In this document: positions 14,200 to 22,084 of the stretch, in pieces
How positions within the stretch are numbered: position 1 is the first letter of the stretch
Layout of the letters: each line of letters starts with the position of its first letter
DNA from: Ruminococcus sp. UBA7013
Lineage (GTDB): Bacteria > Bacillota > Clostridia > Oscillospirales > Ruminococcaceae
Direction of reading: 5' to 3'
DNA length: 41,276 bases
Assembly (NCBI GenBank): GCA_002449585.1
Contig: DJXD01000125.1
Coordinates: 1-41,276 of the forward strand
Made by a program: the position numbers and the translations under genes
The notes under the pieces: model-generated
The model's database searches: none
Seen by the model: only the letters and a program-made list of their open reading frames with translations
What the model was told of the DNA's origin: nothing

Positions 14200-14226
14200 A
14201 CCTGAATCAGATTTGTGCATATTCTA
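14200..14226 (+). promoter_or_regulatory. Sigma-K-like promoter of dpaAB
   Basis: AC (14200-14201), 16 bp, then CATATTCTA (14218-14226) matches the Bacillus sigma-K consensus AC-16/17-CATANNNTA at every fixed position. In B. subtilis the dipicolinate synthase operon is sigma-K dependent. Transcription would start only a few bases before the Shine-Dalgarno at 14231-14237, a tight fit that lowers confidence. Confidence 0.5.
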
Positions 14227-14245
14227 TTAAAAAGGAGTGATGCAC

Positions 14246-15115
14246 ATGAAAAAAACGATCCTCGTAGCTGGTGGGGATCTCAGATATGGCTATGCTGCTC
14301 AGGCACTCGCAGAAAAATTTGATGTCTTTGCTGTCGGTCTTGCCAGACAAAGCCTTTCTGAAAAAATTCGCCTGATTGAATCCCCTGCCGAAATTCCTAC
14401 CTGTGATATTCTCATTCTTCCCATGCCTGTTTCAGATGATGGTGTACTCGTCAATGCTCCCTTCAGTCAAAATAATCTGTCATTGAATTTCCTGACAGCA
14501 AAATTAAAATCCGATGGGCTTGCATTCGGCGGAAAGTTCGGAAAAGCACAAAAGCTCTTTGATGAGGCTAATATTGAAACAATTGATTACTTAGCCCGTG
14601 AAGAGATGAGCACAAGAAATGCTGTTCCTACTGCTGAAGGTGCAGTTCAGCTCATGCTGGAAGAAATGCCCCGGACGATCTACGGCAGCCGCATTCTGAT
14701 TCTTGGATTTGGAAGAATCGGAAAATATCTTGCCCCTTTGCTATATGCAATGGGCGCAGATGTGACCGTTGCCGCAAGAGATGTTGTCAAACGTGCACAG
14801 GCCGAAATGACCGGATGCAAAAGCATTGCATTCACAGAACTTGAATCCTATGCCGGAGAATTTGATGTCATCTGCAATACCGTTCCGGCACAGGTCATAA
14901 CAGAAAATATACTTGAAAAAATCAGTCCGGATGCATTGATCCTGGATCTGGCTTCGAGACCCGGCGGCGTAGACTGGGAAGCCGCTCAAACATTAGGAAA
15001 ACGTGTTGTATGGGCATTATCACTGCCCGGAAAAACTGCCCCCGTCACAGCAGGAGAAATTATTGCCACAACCATCCTGCATATTCTGGAAGAAAGGGGC
15101 GCAGATTATGCATGA
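14246..15115 (+). CDS. dpaA: Dipicolinate synthase subunit A
   Basis: This 289-residue Rossmann-type oxidoreductase is subunit A (SpoVFA) of dipicolinate synthase, which turns 4-hydroxy-tetrahydrodipicolinate (or its dehydrated form) into dipicolinic acid in the mother cell of a sporulating cell. Visible features are an N-terminal AGGDLRYGYAAQALAE, the strand DILILPMPVSDDG, the NAD(P)-binding loop ILILGFGRIGKYLA (about 150-163) and DLASRPGGVDW near the end. All are typical of DpaA. AAAGGAG lies 8 nt before the ATG at 14246; in-frame GTG and ATG codons just upstream overlap the ribosome site. It overlaps dpaB by 8 bp, so the two are translationally coupled. Confidence 0.93.
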   Translation: MKKTILVAGGDLRYGYAAQALAEKFDVFAVGLARQSLSEKIRLIESPAEIPTCDILILPMPVSDDGVLVNAPFSQNNLSLNFLTAKLKSDGLAFGGKFGKAQKLFDEANIETIDYLAREEMSTRNAVPTAEGAVQLMLEEMPRTIYGSRILILGFGRIGKYLAPLLYAMGADVTVAARDVVKRAQAEMTGCKSIAFTELESYAGEFDVICNTVPAQVITENILEKISPDALILDLASRPGGVDWEAAQTLGKRVVWALSLPGKTAPVTAGEIIATTILHILEERGADYA

Positions 15116-15689
15116 TTTCAGAAATCTGAAAATTGGCTTTGCTATGACCGGATCTTTCTGCACCTTCCGGCAGGCTCTGGAACAGGCAGAATATCTTGTT
15201 TCCTGCGGTGCAGAGCTGATTCCGATCATGTCTGAACATGCCGCCACTATCTCCACAAGATTCGGCACGGCGCAGGAACAGCGTGAAAAGCTGGAACAGA
15301 TCTGTGGCAAAAAAGTGATCTGCACGATTGCAGACGCTGAACCGATAGGCCCTCACCAGCTGACGGATATTATGCTTGTAGAGCCATGTACTTCTAATAC
15401 TGCCGCTAAATTGGCATGGAGCGTGACAGATACCCCTGTCACAATGGCTGTCAAATCTCATCTAAGAGGTCAGAAACCCGTTGTGCTTGCCATTGCCTCC
15501 AATGATGCTCTTGCCGGAAGCCTGAAAAATCTGGGAATGCTTGCGAATGCAAAGCAATATTATTTTGTACCTCTAGCCCAAGATAATCCGGAGAAAAAGC
15601 CCTCTTCTCTGGTAGCAGATTTTTCTAAAACTGCGGATACTATTATAGCCGCATTACAAGGAAATCAGATTCAGCCCTTCTTTTTCTGA
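15108..15689 (+). CDS. dpaB: Dipicolinate synthase subunit B
   Basis: This 193-residue flavoprotein-like subunit (SpoVFB family, related to phosphopantothenoylcysteine decarboxylase folds) pairs with DpaA to make dipicolinate, the calcium chelator of the spore core. The N-terminus IGFAMTGSFCTFRQAL carries the flavin-binding-type loop, with GAELIPIMSEHA after it. LVEPCTSNTAAKLA and the tail with LGMLANAKQYYFVPLAQDNP are typical of the family. The ATG overlaps the last codons of dpaA (ATGCATGA), and AAAGGGG in dpaA serves as Shine-Dalgarno. It is followed at once by a strong terminator, so the operon has just these two genes. Confidence 0.93.
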   Translation: MHDFRNLKIGFAMTGSFCTFRQALEQAEYLVSCGAELIPIMSEHAATISTRFGTAQEQREKLEQICGKKVICTIADAEPIGPHQLTDIMLVEPCTSNTAAKLAWSVTDTPVTMAVKSHLRGQKPVVLAIASNDALAGSLKNLGMLANAKQYYFVPLAQDNPEKKPSSLVADFSKTADTIIAALQGNQIQPFFF

Positions 15690-15722
15690 AAAAACTGCCG
15701 CATGACTGCGGCAATTTTTTTC
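15690..15722. terminator. Terminator between dpaB and the HD gene
   Basis: TGCCGCA / TGCGGCA (15696-15702 and 15707-15713) form a stem with A-run on the left and a seven-T run on the right, suiting both convergent genes. Confidence 0.9.
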
Positions 15723-15727
15723 TGATA

Positions 15728-16279
15728 TTATGCAATTACAGGATGATCCACTGGAATATGCAGAAGATCATGCTGAATTCTACCCTCCAACATATTGATC
15801 ACTTTTTCCAAAGAATATAAATGCCAGATTTCGCTGGCTGCACAGCATTTATCTGCAATTGTGATGATATAGCTTTCTTTATACTTTGGCAGCGGAAAAC
15901 ATAACGGAAACATATGCTTCCGGATAATATCACGCTCGATCTTATTTAATACAAATTCTTTTTCTGCATTATGCAGGGCGACAATCGGATGCATCAGTGT
16001 GTGAAATTTGCAGGCAGATGCTTTATCATGCCAGTCATACAGAAAGAAATCATGAAGCAGACAGCCACGCACCAGACTTTTTTTATCAATCTGCTCTATA
16101 TGCAATACTTGTGCTACTCGCAGTGCCATGTATGCCACACAGATCGAATGAATATAGCAATTTGTTGTCCCATGCTGCATAAAATTTCGTTCTGACTGCA
16201 TTTTCGAAGAACAGAGAATATCTTCCCCATAATGCAGCACCTGCTCCGTCAGTTGTTTATCAGCTTTGATATACCACAT
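15728..16279 (-). CDS. HD-domain phosphohydrolase-like protein
   Basis: This 183-residue cytosolic protein is built around one HD domain. The metal ligands appear as YIHSICVAY, the HD pair in LLHDFFLYDWHD, a conserved KFHTLMHPIVAL, and a late IADKCCA segment. HD proteins usually hydrolyse nucleotides or phosphodiesters, and the substrate here cannot be told from sequence. The protein resembles the stand-alone HD proteins of gut Clostridia annotated only as phosphohydrolases. It has its own strong promoter and shares a terminator with dpaB. Confidence 0.85.
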   Translation of the reverse strand: MWYIKADKQLTEQVLHYGEDILCSSKMQSERNFMQHGTTNCYIHSICVAYMALRVAQVLHIEQIDKKSLVRGCLLHDFFLYDWHDKASACKFHTLMHPIVALHNAEKEFVLNKIERDIIRKHMFPLCFPLPKYKESYIITIADKCCAASEIWHLYSLEKVINMLEGRIQHDLLHIPVDHPVIA

Positions 16280-16311
16280 AACAGACAGTCCTTTCTTTTC
16301 AGATTATTTTT

Positions 16312-16340
16312 ATTATACTACAGAATCAAGCACTTGTCAA
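16312..16340 (-). promoter_or_regulatory. Promoter of the HD gene
   Basis: The minus strand has perfect TTGACA (16340-16335), a 17-bp spacer and perfect TATAAT (16317-16312). Confidence 0.85.
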
Positions 16341-16347
16341 GGAATTA

Positions 16348-17514
16348 TCAAAAATCTGCACTGTGATATTTTTGCCCGGTATACTGCATGGCAATTCTGC
16401 ATTCAGGGCGCAGATCAAACAGATATAGCATGATCAAGAAAAAATATTCAAGCGGCTTCATCAGCAAATAAATCATATCTGCGCAGATCGGCGTTTTAAT
16501 ATATTTCGATATTGGATAGCCATAAGTATCATAAAAATTGCGGATTTTTTTATGAAGCCGGGGCGTTTTATCAATAAGCAAATCTTCGAATGCATTCGCA
16601 ATGCATAACTGTCTGTTGACAACAATCTGTTTTCCATTCCGGATGCCCATCCTGAGAGGCTTGACAATTTTCTTATGACCACCAGCGGCAACGGTACAGA
16701 GATAATGTCCATCATATTCATCCGGGGGCGGGGGGATCTGCTGTGAAAAAGTCCAATCTGCTGTCATGGTAAATGCCTTAATGATACTATCTGCACCCTG
16801 TCCGGTCAGGATCAGAATGATCAGTAAAATTCCCACAATTGGCAGAAACATGATAATTCCGGCAAACATCCAGCGGCTTTTAGTATTCAATATACGATAA
16901 ATAAAGGCATTCAGGCCATGTGAGGGAAGCTGATCATCAAAGCGAAATACATTTAATTGAAAATCAATTTCATCAGAGACCGCACGGACGGAAAGAAGCA
17001 GGATATTCAAAAGAAAAATCCATATCGGCCACATCAGAAAAAAATTAATGGCGGTCTGCAACAGAAATAACATGCTCAGCAGATTGGCGGTGCATGTTCC
17101 GGCGATGAGTATCACGCTTATCAAAGGGGGCTTGCGTTTTCCCATCAGGCATTGAAGAAAACAAAGACAAAGTATTGATAGCATAGCCATCACCCAGAAC
17201 CATGTTCCGAATTCTCCTGAAATGATGACATGAAACAGGCCATCAAAGGGCATTCCTCCGGTTACGATCGCTTCATAATATTCATAATCGGTAACTTCTC
17301 CGAACGTGTAAGCCCAGAAGATAGAAAACACAATGCCGAGAATGATCGTTATGATACAGCGGCGTTTTTGTTTTCCTTTCTGCTGATCGGTAAGATCATC
17401 CCATTTCCGGAATAATGCGATCAAATTTCCTATTGTGAGGACAATCGGGAGAATCACAAAGGGAGCTAATATCAAAATCATGATTAAATATTCACTCAGA
17501 TAACCAGATTCCAA
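16348..17514 (-). CDS. Multi-pass membrane protein, DUF6688-like
   Basis: This protein of about 388 residues has roughly seven hydrophobic segments in its first 240 residues. A cytosolic region follows with HYLCTVAAGGHKKIVKPLRM and VNRQLCIANAFEDLL, the conserved block I associate with DUF6688. A further pair of helices lies near the C-terminus. The function is unknown; no catalytic motif is recognised. A GTG start at 17523 would abut the Shine-Dalgarno GAAAGGAA, whereas the in-frame TTG at 17514 sits about 9-10 nt away, so I chose the TTG with moderate confidence. It is single, with its own promoter, and ends just before the HD gene promoter without a clear terminator. Confidence 0.7.
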   Translation of the reverse strand: MESGYLSEYLIMILILAPFVILPIVLTIGNLIALFRKWDDLTDQQKGKQKRRCIITIILGIVFSIFWAYTFGEVTDYEYYEAIVTGGMPFDGLFHVIISGEFGTWFWVMAMLSILCLCFLQCLMGKRKPPLISVILIAGTCTANLLSMLFLLQTAINFFLMWPIWIFLLNILLLSVRAVSDEIDFQLNVFRFDDQLPSHGLNAFIYRILNTKSRWMFAGIIMFLPIVGILLIILILTGQGADSIIKAFTMTADWTFSQQIPPPPDEYDGHYLCTVAAGGHKKIVKPLRMGIRNGKQIVVNRQLCIANAFEDLLIDKTPRLHKKIRNFYDTYGYPISKYIKTPICADMIYLLMKPLEYFFLIMLYLFDLRPECRIAMQYTGQKYHSADF

Positions 17515-17545
17515 AACTGACACTTCCTTTCACTATGTTATATTG

Positions 17546-17574
17546 ATTATAGCATATTATTTTCTGTTTGTCAA
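17546..17574 (-). promoter_or_regulatory. Promoter of the DUF6688-like gene
   Basis: The minus strand has perfect TTGACA (17574-17569), a 17-bp spacer and TGC-TATAAT (17551-17546), both consensus and extended -10. Confidence 0.85.
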
Positions 17575-17605
17575 TCGTTTTTTATCGAAAAACAATATTT
17601 TTAAT

Positions 17606-17652
17606 TACAAAAAAATCCGCTCTGATGGGAGACACCAGAGCAGATAAGATTT
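17606..17652 (-). terminator. Terminator of groESL
   Basis: The minus strand pairs ATCTGCTCTGGTG with CATCAGAGCGGAT and continues with seven T residues, directly after the groEL stop. Confidence 0.85.
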
Positions 17653-17665
17653 TTTCTTTTGCGGA

Positions 17666-19288
17666 TTAATACATACCACCGGCAGGCATCGGAGGAGCTG
17701 GCGGTTCAGGTTCTTTAATATCAGCAACAAGGCTTTCTGTTGTCAGAACCATTCCAGCAACAGATGCAGCATTCTGGAGTGCGCTTCTTGTTACCTTAGT
17801 CGGATCAACAATTCCGGCCGGGATCATATCAACATAAGTTTCATTATAAGCATCAAAGCCATATCCGACTTTTTCAGAACTGATGATCTTATCAATGATA
17901 ACACTGCCTTCCAGACCAGCATTCAAAGCAATCTGACGGAGCGGAGCTTCCAGAGCCTTACCTACGATCTGTGCACCGGTTTTTTCATCGCCTTCGAGCG
18001 TATCAATCAGGGCATTGACTGCCGGAATTGCATTGATCAGGGCTGTGCCGCCGCCTGCTACGATACCTTCCTCAACAGCGGCCTTTGTAGCGGCAAGAGC
18101 ATCTTCAATTCTGAGCTTCTTTTCTTTCATTTCGATTTCAGTAGCTGCACCGACTTTGATCACAGCCACGCCGCCGGACAGTTTTGCAAGTCTTTCCTGG
18201 AGCTTTTCTTTATCGAAATCAGAAGTTGCGAGTTCGATCTGATTCTTGATCTGTGCTTTTCTATCAGCAATGGCTTCCGGATTGCCTGCACCATCAACAA
18301 TGATTGTATTTTCTTTCTGGATTTTTACCTGACGAGCACGGCCGAGCTGTGAAATCTGAGTATCTTTCAATTCAAGGCCTAATTCTTCTGTGATCACTTC
18401 AGCACCAGTCAGAATAGCAATATCTTTCAGCATTTCTTTTCTTCTATCGCCATAGCCCGGAGCTTTAACAGCGGCACACTTGAAAACGCCTCTCAGATTA
18501 TTCAGAATGATTGTTGTCAGGGCTTCGCCTTCAATATCTTCTGCAATGATCACGAGTTTCTTACCGGACTGCACCAGCTGCTCCAGCAGGGGAAGGATTT
18601 CCTGAATATTGCCAATCTTCTTATCTGTAATCAGGATAAACGGATCATCATAAACAGCTTCCATTTTTTCGGTATCTGTTACCATATAGGGAGAAATATA
18701 GCCTTTATCAAACTGCATACCTTCCACAACTTCAGAATAGGTATCTGCTGTTTTGCTTTCTTCGATTGTGATGACACCGTCAGAACTTACTTTATTCATT
18801 GCATCAGCGATCAGCTGACCAACACTTTCATCAGCAGAGGAAACTGTGCCGACTCTTGCAATATCATCTGAACCCTCAACAGGCTTGGAATTTGCCTTAA
18901 TATTTTCAACAGCGGCATCCACAGCCTTGGCAATGCCTTTTTTCAGAATCATGGGATTTGCACCAGCAGCAATATTTTTCATACCTTCACTGACAATAGC
19001 TTGTGCCAGCAAAGTAGCTGTTGTTGTACCGTCACCAGCTGCATCATTTGTTTTTGTAGCAACTTCTTTCACAAGCTGTGCGCCCATATTTTCAAAAGCG
19101 TCTTCCAGTTCAATATCTTTTGCAATGGTAACACCGTCATTTGTGATCAGGGGCGCACCGAATTTTTTATCCAGAACGACATTTCTACCTTTAGGCCCTA
19201 ATGTAATCTTAACGGTATTGGCCAGCTTATCAATACCGGCCTGGAGTGCTTTTCTGGCATCTTCGCCATATTTAATATCTTTTGCCAT
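17666..19288 (-). CDS. groEL: Chaperonin GroEL (60 kDa)
   Basis: This is a full-length 540-residue GroEL. It makes the double-ring ATP-driven folding chamber capped by GroES in the cytosol. Conserved stretches include the N-terminus AKDIKYGEDARKAL, the ATP-binding LGPKGRNVVLDK and GDGTTTAT, the apical VKAPGYGDRR, and the equatorial GIVAGGGTAL. It ends in PPAPPMPAGGMY, the usual Gly/Met-rich tail. It starts 22 bp after groES and shares its CIRCE-controlled promoter. Confidence 0.98.
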   Translation of the reverse strand: MAKDIKYGEDARKALQAGIDKLANTVKITLGPKGRNVVLDKKFGAPLITNDGVTIAKDIELEDAFENMGAQLVKEVATKTNDAAGDGTTTATLLAQAIVSEGMKNIAAGANPMILKKGIAKAVDAAVENIKANSKPVEGSDDIARVGTVSSADESVGQLIADAMNKVSSDGVITIEESKTADTYSEVVEGMQFDKGYISPYMVTDTEKMEAVYDDPFILITDKKIGNIQEILPLLEQLVQSGKKLVIIAEDIEGEALTTIILNNLRGVFKCAAVKAPGYGDRRKEMLKDIAILTGAEVITEELGLELKDTQISQLGRARQVKIQKENTIIVDGAGNPEAIADRKAQIKNQIELATSDFDKEKLQERLAKLSGGVAVIKVGAATEIEMKEKKLRIEDALAATKAAVEEGIVAGGGTALINAIPAVNALIDTLEGDEKTGAQIVGKALEAPLRQIALNAGLEGSVIIDKIISSEKVGYGFDAYNETYVDMIPAGIVDPTKVTRSALQNAASVAGMVLTTESLVADIKEPEPPAPPMPAGGMY

Positions 19289-19309
19289 ATTGATCTCTCC
19301 TGTCTGTAA

Positions 19310-19597
19310 TTATTCTACAATTGCGAGAATGTCGTCTTGTCTGAGGATGGTATATTCCACACCGTCAATCTTGACTTCTGTACCGGCATATTTGCTGATC
19401 AGTACTTTGTCACCGACTTTGACATTCATCGGAACGAACTTGCCATTATCATCATATTTGCCTTCACCTACAGCAGTGACTTCTGCAACCTGGGGTTTTT
19501 CTTTTGCATTACCGGCAAGAATGATGCCGCTCTTCGTAGTTTCCTCGGCCTCTGTCATCTTGATAACAACTCTGTCGGCCAGCGGTTTGATAGTCAT
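19310..19597 (-). CDS. groES: Co-chaperonin GroES (10 kDa)
   Basis: This 95-residue GroES cap protein reads MTIKPLADRVVIKMTEAEE, has the mobile loop TTKSGIILAGNAKEKPQ, and ends in the typical strand VKIDGVEYTILRQDDILAIVE. The frame is open 15 codons upstream, but GGAGGA lies 7-8 nt before the ATG at 19597. The gene precedes groEL in the standard order. Repression by HrcA through the CIRCE element just upstream is expected; hrcA itself is not in this window. Confidence 0.97.
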   Translation of the reverse strand: MTIKPLADRVVIKMTEAEETTKSGIILAGNAKEKPQVAEVTAVGEGKYDDNGKFVPMNVKVGDKVLISKYAGTEVKIDGVEYTILRQDDILAIVE

Positions 19598-19635
19598 GAG
19601 AAATTCCTCCTTCTGTGATTCTGATGATTTCAGTT

Positions 19636-19662
19636 TTAGCACTCTCTCTCTTCGAGTGCTAA
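19636..19662. promoter_or_regulatory. CIRCE operator of groESL
   Basis: A perfect TTAGCACTC-N9-GAGTGCTAA inverted repeat lies in the groES leader, just downstream of the promoter. It is the binding site of the heat-shock repressor HrcA. Confidence 0.98.
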
Positions 19663-19666
19663 TTCT

Positions 19667-19694
19667 ATTTTACCAGCTTTGCAGAAAAAATCAA
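19667..19694 (-). promoter_or_regulatory. groESL promoter
   Basis: The minus strand shows TTGATT (19694-19689), a 16-bp spacer and TAAAAT (19672-19667), immediately upstream of CIRCE. Confidence 0.7.
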
Positions 19695-19771
19695 GTCTAT
19701 TTTGCAAAAATCCGCTTTTTGCATAAATTTCATTTCCAGATGTTGAATTTTCAGTTATATTTTTACATAAA

Positions 19772-19791
19772 ATCAAAACAGCTGTTTTGAT
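19772..19791. promoter_or_regulatory. Perfect 20-bp palindrome in the groES / response-regulator spacer
   Basis: ATCAAAACAG is followed directly by its reverse complement CTGTTTTGAT. No T-run follows, so it is not a terminator. It lies between two divergent promoters and looks like an operator for an unidentified dimeric regulator. Confidence 0.5.
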
Positions 19792-19801
19792 AAGTTTAAA
19801 A

Positions 19802-19859
19802 TTTATTCATGATTTATTCATGAAAAATTCATACAATTCACAGATAAATCATGTATAAT
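19802..19859 (+). promoter_or_regulatory. Response-regulator promoter with 11-bp-spaced direct repeats
   Basis: TATAAT lies at 19854-19859 and a weak -35 (ATACAA) at 19831-19836. Upstream, TTCAT recurs at 19806, 19817 and 19828, exactly one helical turn apart, with TTCAC at 19837. Such 11-bp direct repeats are the usual binding pattern of PhoB/PhoP-type OmpR-family regulators, so the downstream regulator may control its own gene. Confidence 0.5.
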
Positions 19860-19905
19860 TATGATAGAGTTTTTTTACTTCAGAACAAGAAAGGGGTTTT
19901 TGATT

Positions 19906-20604
19906 ATGGCCTTAGAGAAAGTATTAGTTGTAGATGATGATCAAAATATTTGTGAACTGCTGAGAATGTATCTTGAAAAAGAAGGATATCATGTCATTAT
20001 CTCCAATGACGGAAAAGAAGCAGTGAATAAATTCCGGGCACTGAATCCGGATATTGTTCTTCTGGATATTATGCTTCCCTCCATAGATGGCCGTCAGGTA
20101 TGCCGGGAGATCAGAAAAGATTCCAATGTACCAATTATTATGATTTCTGCCAAAAATGAAACGTTTGATAAAGTCCTTGGCTTGGAACTGGGCGCAGATG
20201 ATTATATTGCAAAGCCGTTCGATGCTAAGGAAGTAATTGCAAGAATCAAGGCAATTGCCAGAAGAATGGGGACAAATACCACAGAACCCGAAACAAGGGA
20301 AGTCCGTTATGATAAATTAGTTGTCAATATGACACGCTATGAACTCCGGGTCAATGATAAAGTACTGGATACTCCCCCTAAAGAATTGGAATTATTATTC
20401 TATCTGGCATCTAATCCCAATCATGTGTATACACGGGATCAGCTGCTGGATGAAGTCTGGGGTTTTGAATATTATGGCGATTCCAGAACAATTGATGTTC
20501 ATATCAAGAGACTGCGTGAAAAGCTGGCAGATGTCTCCCCCCACTGGGCTTTAAAAACTGTCTGGGGTGTGGGCTATAAATTCGAAGCGGATGAAGAATC
20601 TTAA
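19906..20604 (+). CDS. OmpR/PhoB-family response regulator
   Basis: This 232-residue two-component regulator has an N-terminal receiver domain with acidic pocket VVDDDQN, phospho-acceptor Asp54 in VLLDIMLPSIDG, and the conserved Lys in DDYIAKPFDA. A C-terminal winged helix (about 135-228) carries LTP-like DTPPKELELLFYLASNP, QLLDEVWGFEYYGDSRTIDVHI and the closing TVWGVGYKF. AAGGGG precedes the ATG at 19906; an earlier in-frame ATG at 19861 lies inside the promoter region. The stop codon touches the start of the histidine kinase gene, so they form a coupled pair. Confidence 0.95.
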   Translation: MALEKVLVVDDDQNICELLRMYLEKEGYHVIISNDGKEAVNKFRALNPDIVLLDIMLPSIDGRQVCREIRKDSNVPIIMISAKNETFDKVLGLELGADDYIAKPFDAKEVIARIKAIARRMGTNTTEPETREVRYDKLVVNMTRYELRVNDKVLDTPPKELELLFYLASNPNHVYTRDQLLDEVWGFEYYGDSRTIDVHIKRLREKLADVSPHWALKTVWGVGYKFEADEES

Positions 20605-22056
20605 ATGGGCAAATTATTTTCCAATCAAAAAAACAGCCCGGTTTCTCAAAGCTATTTCCGCCTTTCCGGGCTTTTGCTCCTGTTCGGCATCCTGCTGACA
20701 GGTGTTATCATGATTTGCAGCGCAGTCGCTTCTTATCGGGATACGATTGAGGTATCTATCCGTCAGAACTGTGATGCATTGATTACAAATATTTCAGAAG
20801 CCTATACAGATCCGGAATTTATGCCAAATGAAGAAATCCGGAAGCTTGTCAGAACAGCAGAATGTGAATATCATTATACGATTTTTCTCTATGACGAAGA
20901 AGGAAAAGAATTATATCCCGGTGAAAGCGGAGAAACAGAAATCCTAACGCCGTCTGTGCGTTCTTATCTGCACACAGATGATGATTTTATCCAGCTGGGC
21001 TATTATACATCTGCGGCAGAAGCCGCACAATATTGCTGTGCCCTGCGCTTTTATCTGGAATCTGAAAATGATAATGTCACACAGTATTATCTTGCCGCCG
21101 TCAGTGATGCCAGCATGGTACAGGCTTATACTGCCATGCTGACCAGAAATCTGATTCTTTGCCTGCTCGCTGCAACATTGATTTTCATGATCCTGTTCCG
21201 GCTTGGTGCTTCCCGTCTTGATAGTCAGCTTGATGAAATTACACACGTGACAAAACAATATGCCGAAGGTGATTTTTCTGCCCGTGTCACCCTGCCCGAA
21301 CATGCTAATTTATATGCATTAGGCAATACCCTCAACCGTATGGCCGAAGTCATTGAACAGAATGAAAATACCCGCCGGAATTTTGTCGCCAATGTCTCTC
21401 ATGAACTGCGTACCCCTATGACAACGATCAGCGGTTTTGCAGATGGCATTCTTGATGGAACAATCCCGAAAGAACAGCATAAAAAATATCTTCGCATTAT
21501 ATCAGAAGAAATCCATCGGCTGAAAACGCTTGTGCAATCTATGCTGAATCTCACCAAATTTGAAGCTGGTGAGATGCAGATTCATCTTTCTTCTGTTGAT
21601 ATTGCACAGCTTTTGATCCGTACCGTACTGATGTTTGAAAAACGGATCACTGATAAGCATGTTGATGTGGAAGGGCTGGAAGATCTTTCACTGATCATAA
21701 CAGCAGACGAGGATCTCATGTTTCAGGTATTATATAATCTAATCGAAAACGCTGTAAAATTTGTAAATGAAAATGGTGTGATCAGCTTTTCTGTATATGA
21801 AGAAAATAAGACAGCACATATCTGCATCAAGAACACCGGGGAAGGGCTGGCAGATGATGAACTTCCCAAAATTTTTGACAGGTTCTATAAGACAGATGAA
21901 TCCCGAAGCAAAGATAAAACTGGTTTGGGACTGGGATTATCTATATCAAGAAAGATTGTTCATCTGCATCAGGGTCATATTGTTGTCAAGAGCGTAAAAG
22001 GGGAATACACATCTTTTGAAATTCAGATTCCTGTCAAAGGGAATGCGCTGAACTAA
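20605..22056 (+). CDS. Membrane sensor histidine kinase
   Basis: This 483-residue partner of the upstream regulator has a first membrane helix at about 20-43, an extracytoplasmic sensor of about 140 residues, and a second helix at about 181-200. HAMP follows (about 200-255), then a HisKA domain with His266 in NVSHELRTPM, and an HATPase domain with N box NLIENAVKFV, DRFYKTDESRSK and TGLGLGLSI. It starts at the base right after the regulator's stop codon. The ligand is unknown. The next genes, a lipoprotein and an HtrA-type protease, suggest it monitors the cell envelope. Confidence 0.95.
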   Translation: MGKLFSNQKNSPVSQSYFRLSGLLLLFGILLTGVIMICSAVASYRDTIEVSIRQNCDALITNISEAYTDPEFMPNEEIRKLVRTAECEYHYTIFLYDEEGKELYPGESGETEILTPSVRSYLHTDDDFIQLGYYTSAAEAAQYCCALRFYLESENDNVTQYYLAAVSDASMVQAYTAMLTRNLILCLLAATLIFMILFRLGASRLDSQLDEITHVTKQYAEGDFSARVTLPEHANLYALGNTLNRMAEVIEQNENTRRNFVANVSHELRTPMTTISGFADGILDGTIPKEQHKKYLRIISEEIHRLKTLVQSMLNLTKFEAGEMQIHLSSVDIAQLLIRTVLMFEKRITDKHVDVEGLEDLSLIITADEDLMFQVLYNLIENAVKFVNENGVISFSVYEENKTAHICIKNTGEGLADDELPKIFDRFYKTDESRSKDKTGLGLGLSISRKIVHLHQGHIVVKSVKGEYTSFEIQIPVKGNALN

Positions 22057-22084
22057 GAATATATGATTTATCAACCGGGAAAGG

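Noticed and set aside
18846..19790. Long plus-strand open frame of 314 codons opposite groEL/groES
   Set aside because: It is a codon-bias shadow of highly conserved chaperonin genes, extends across CIRCE and the promoter, and has no ribosome site.
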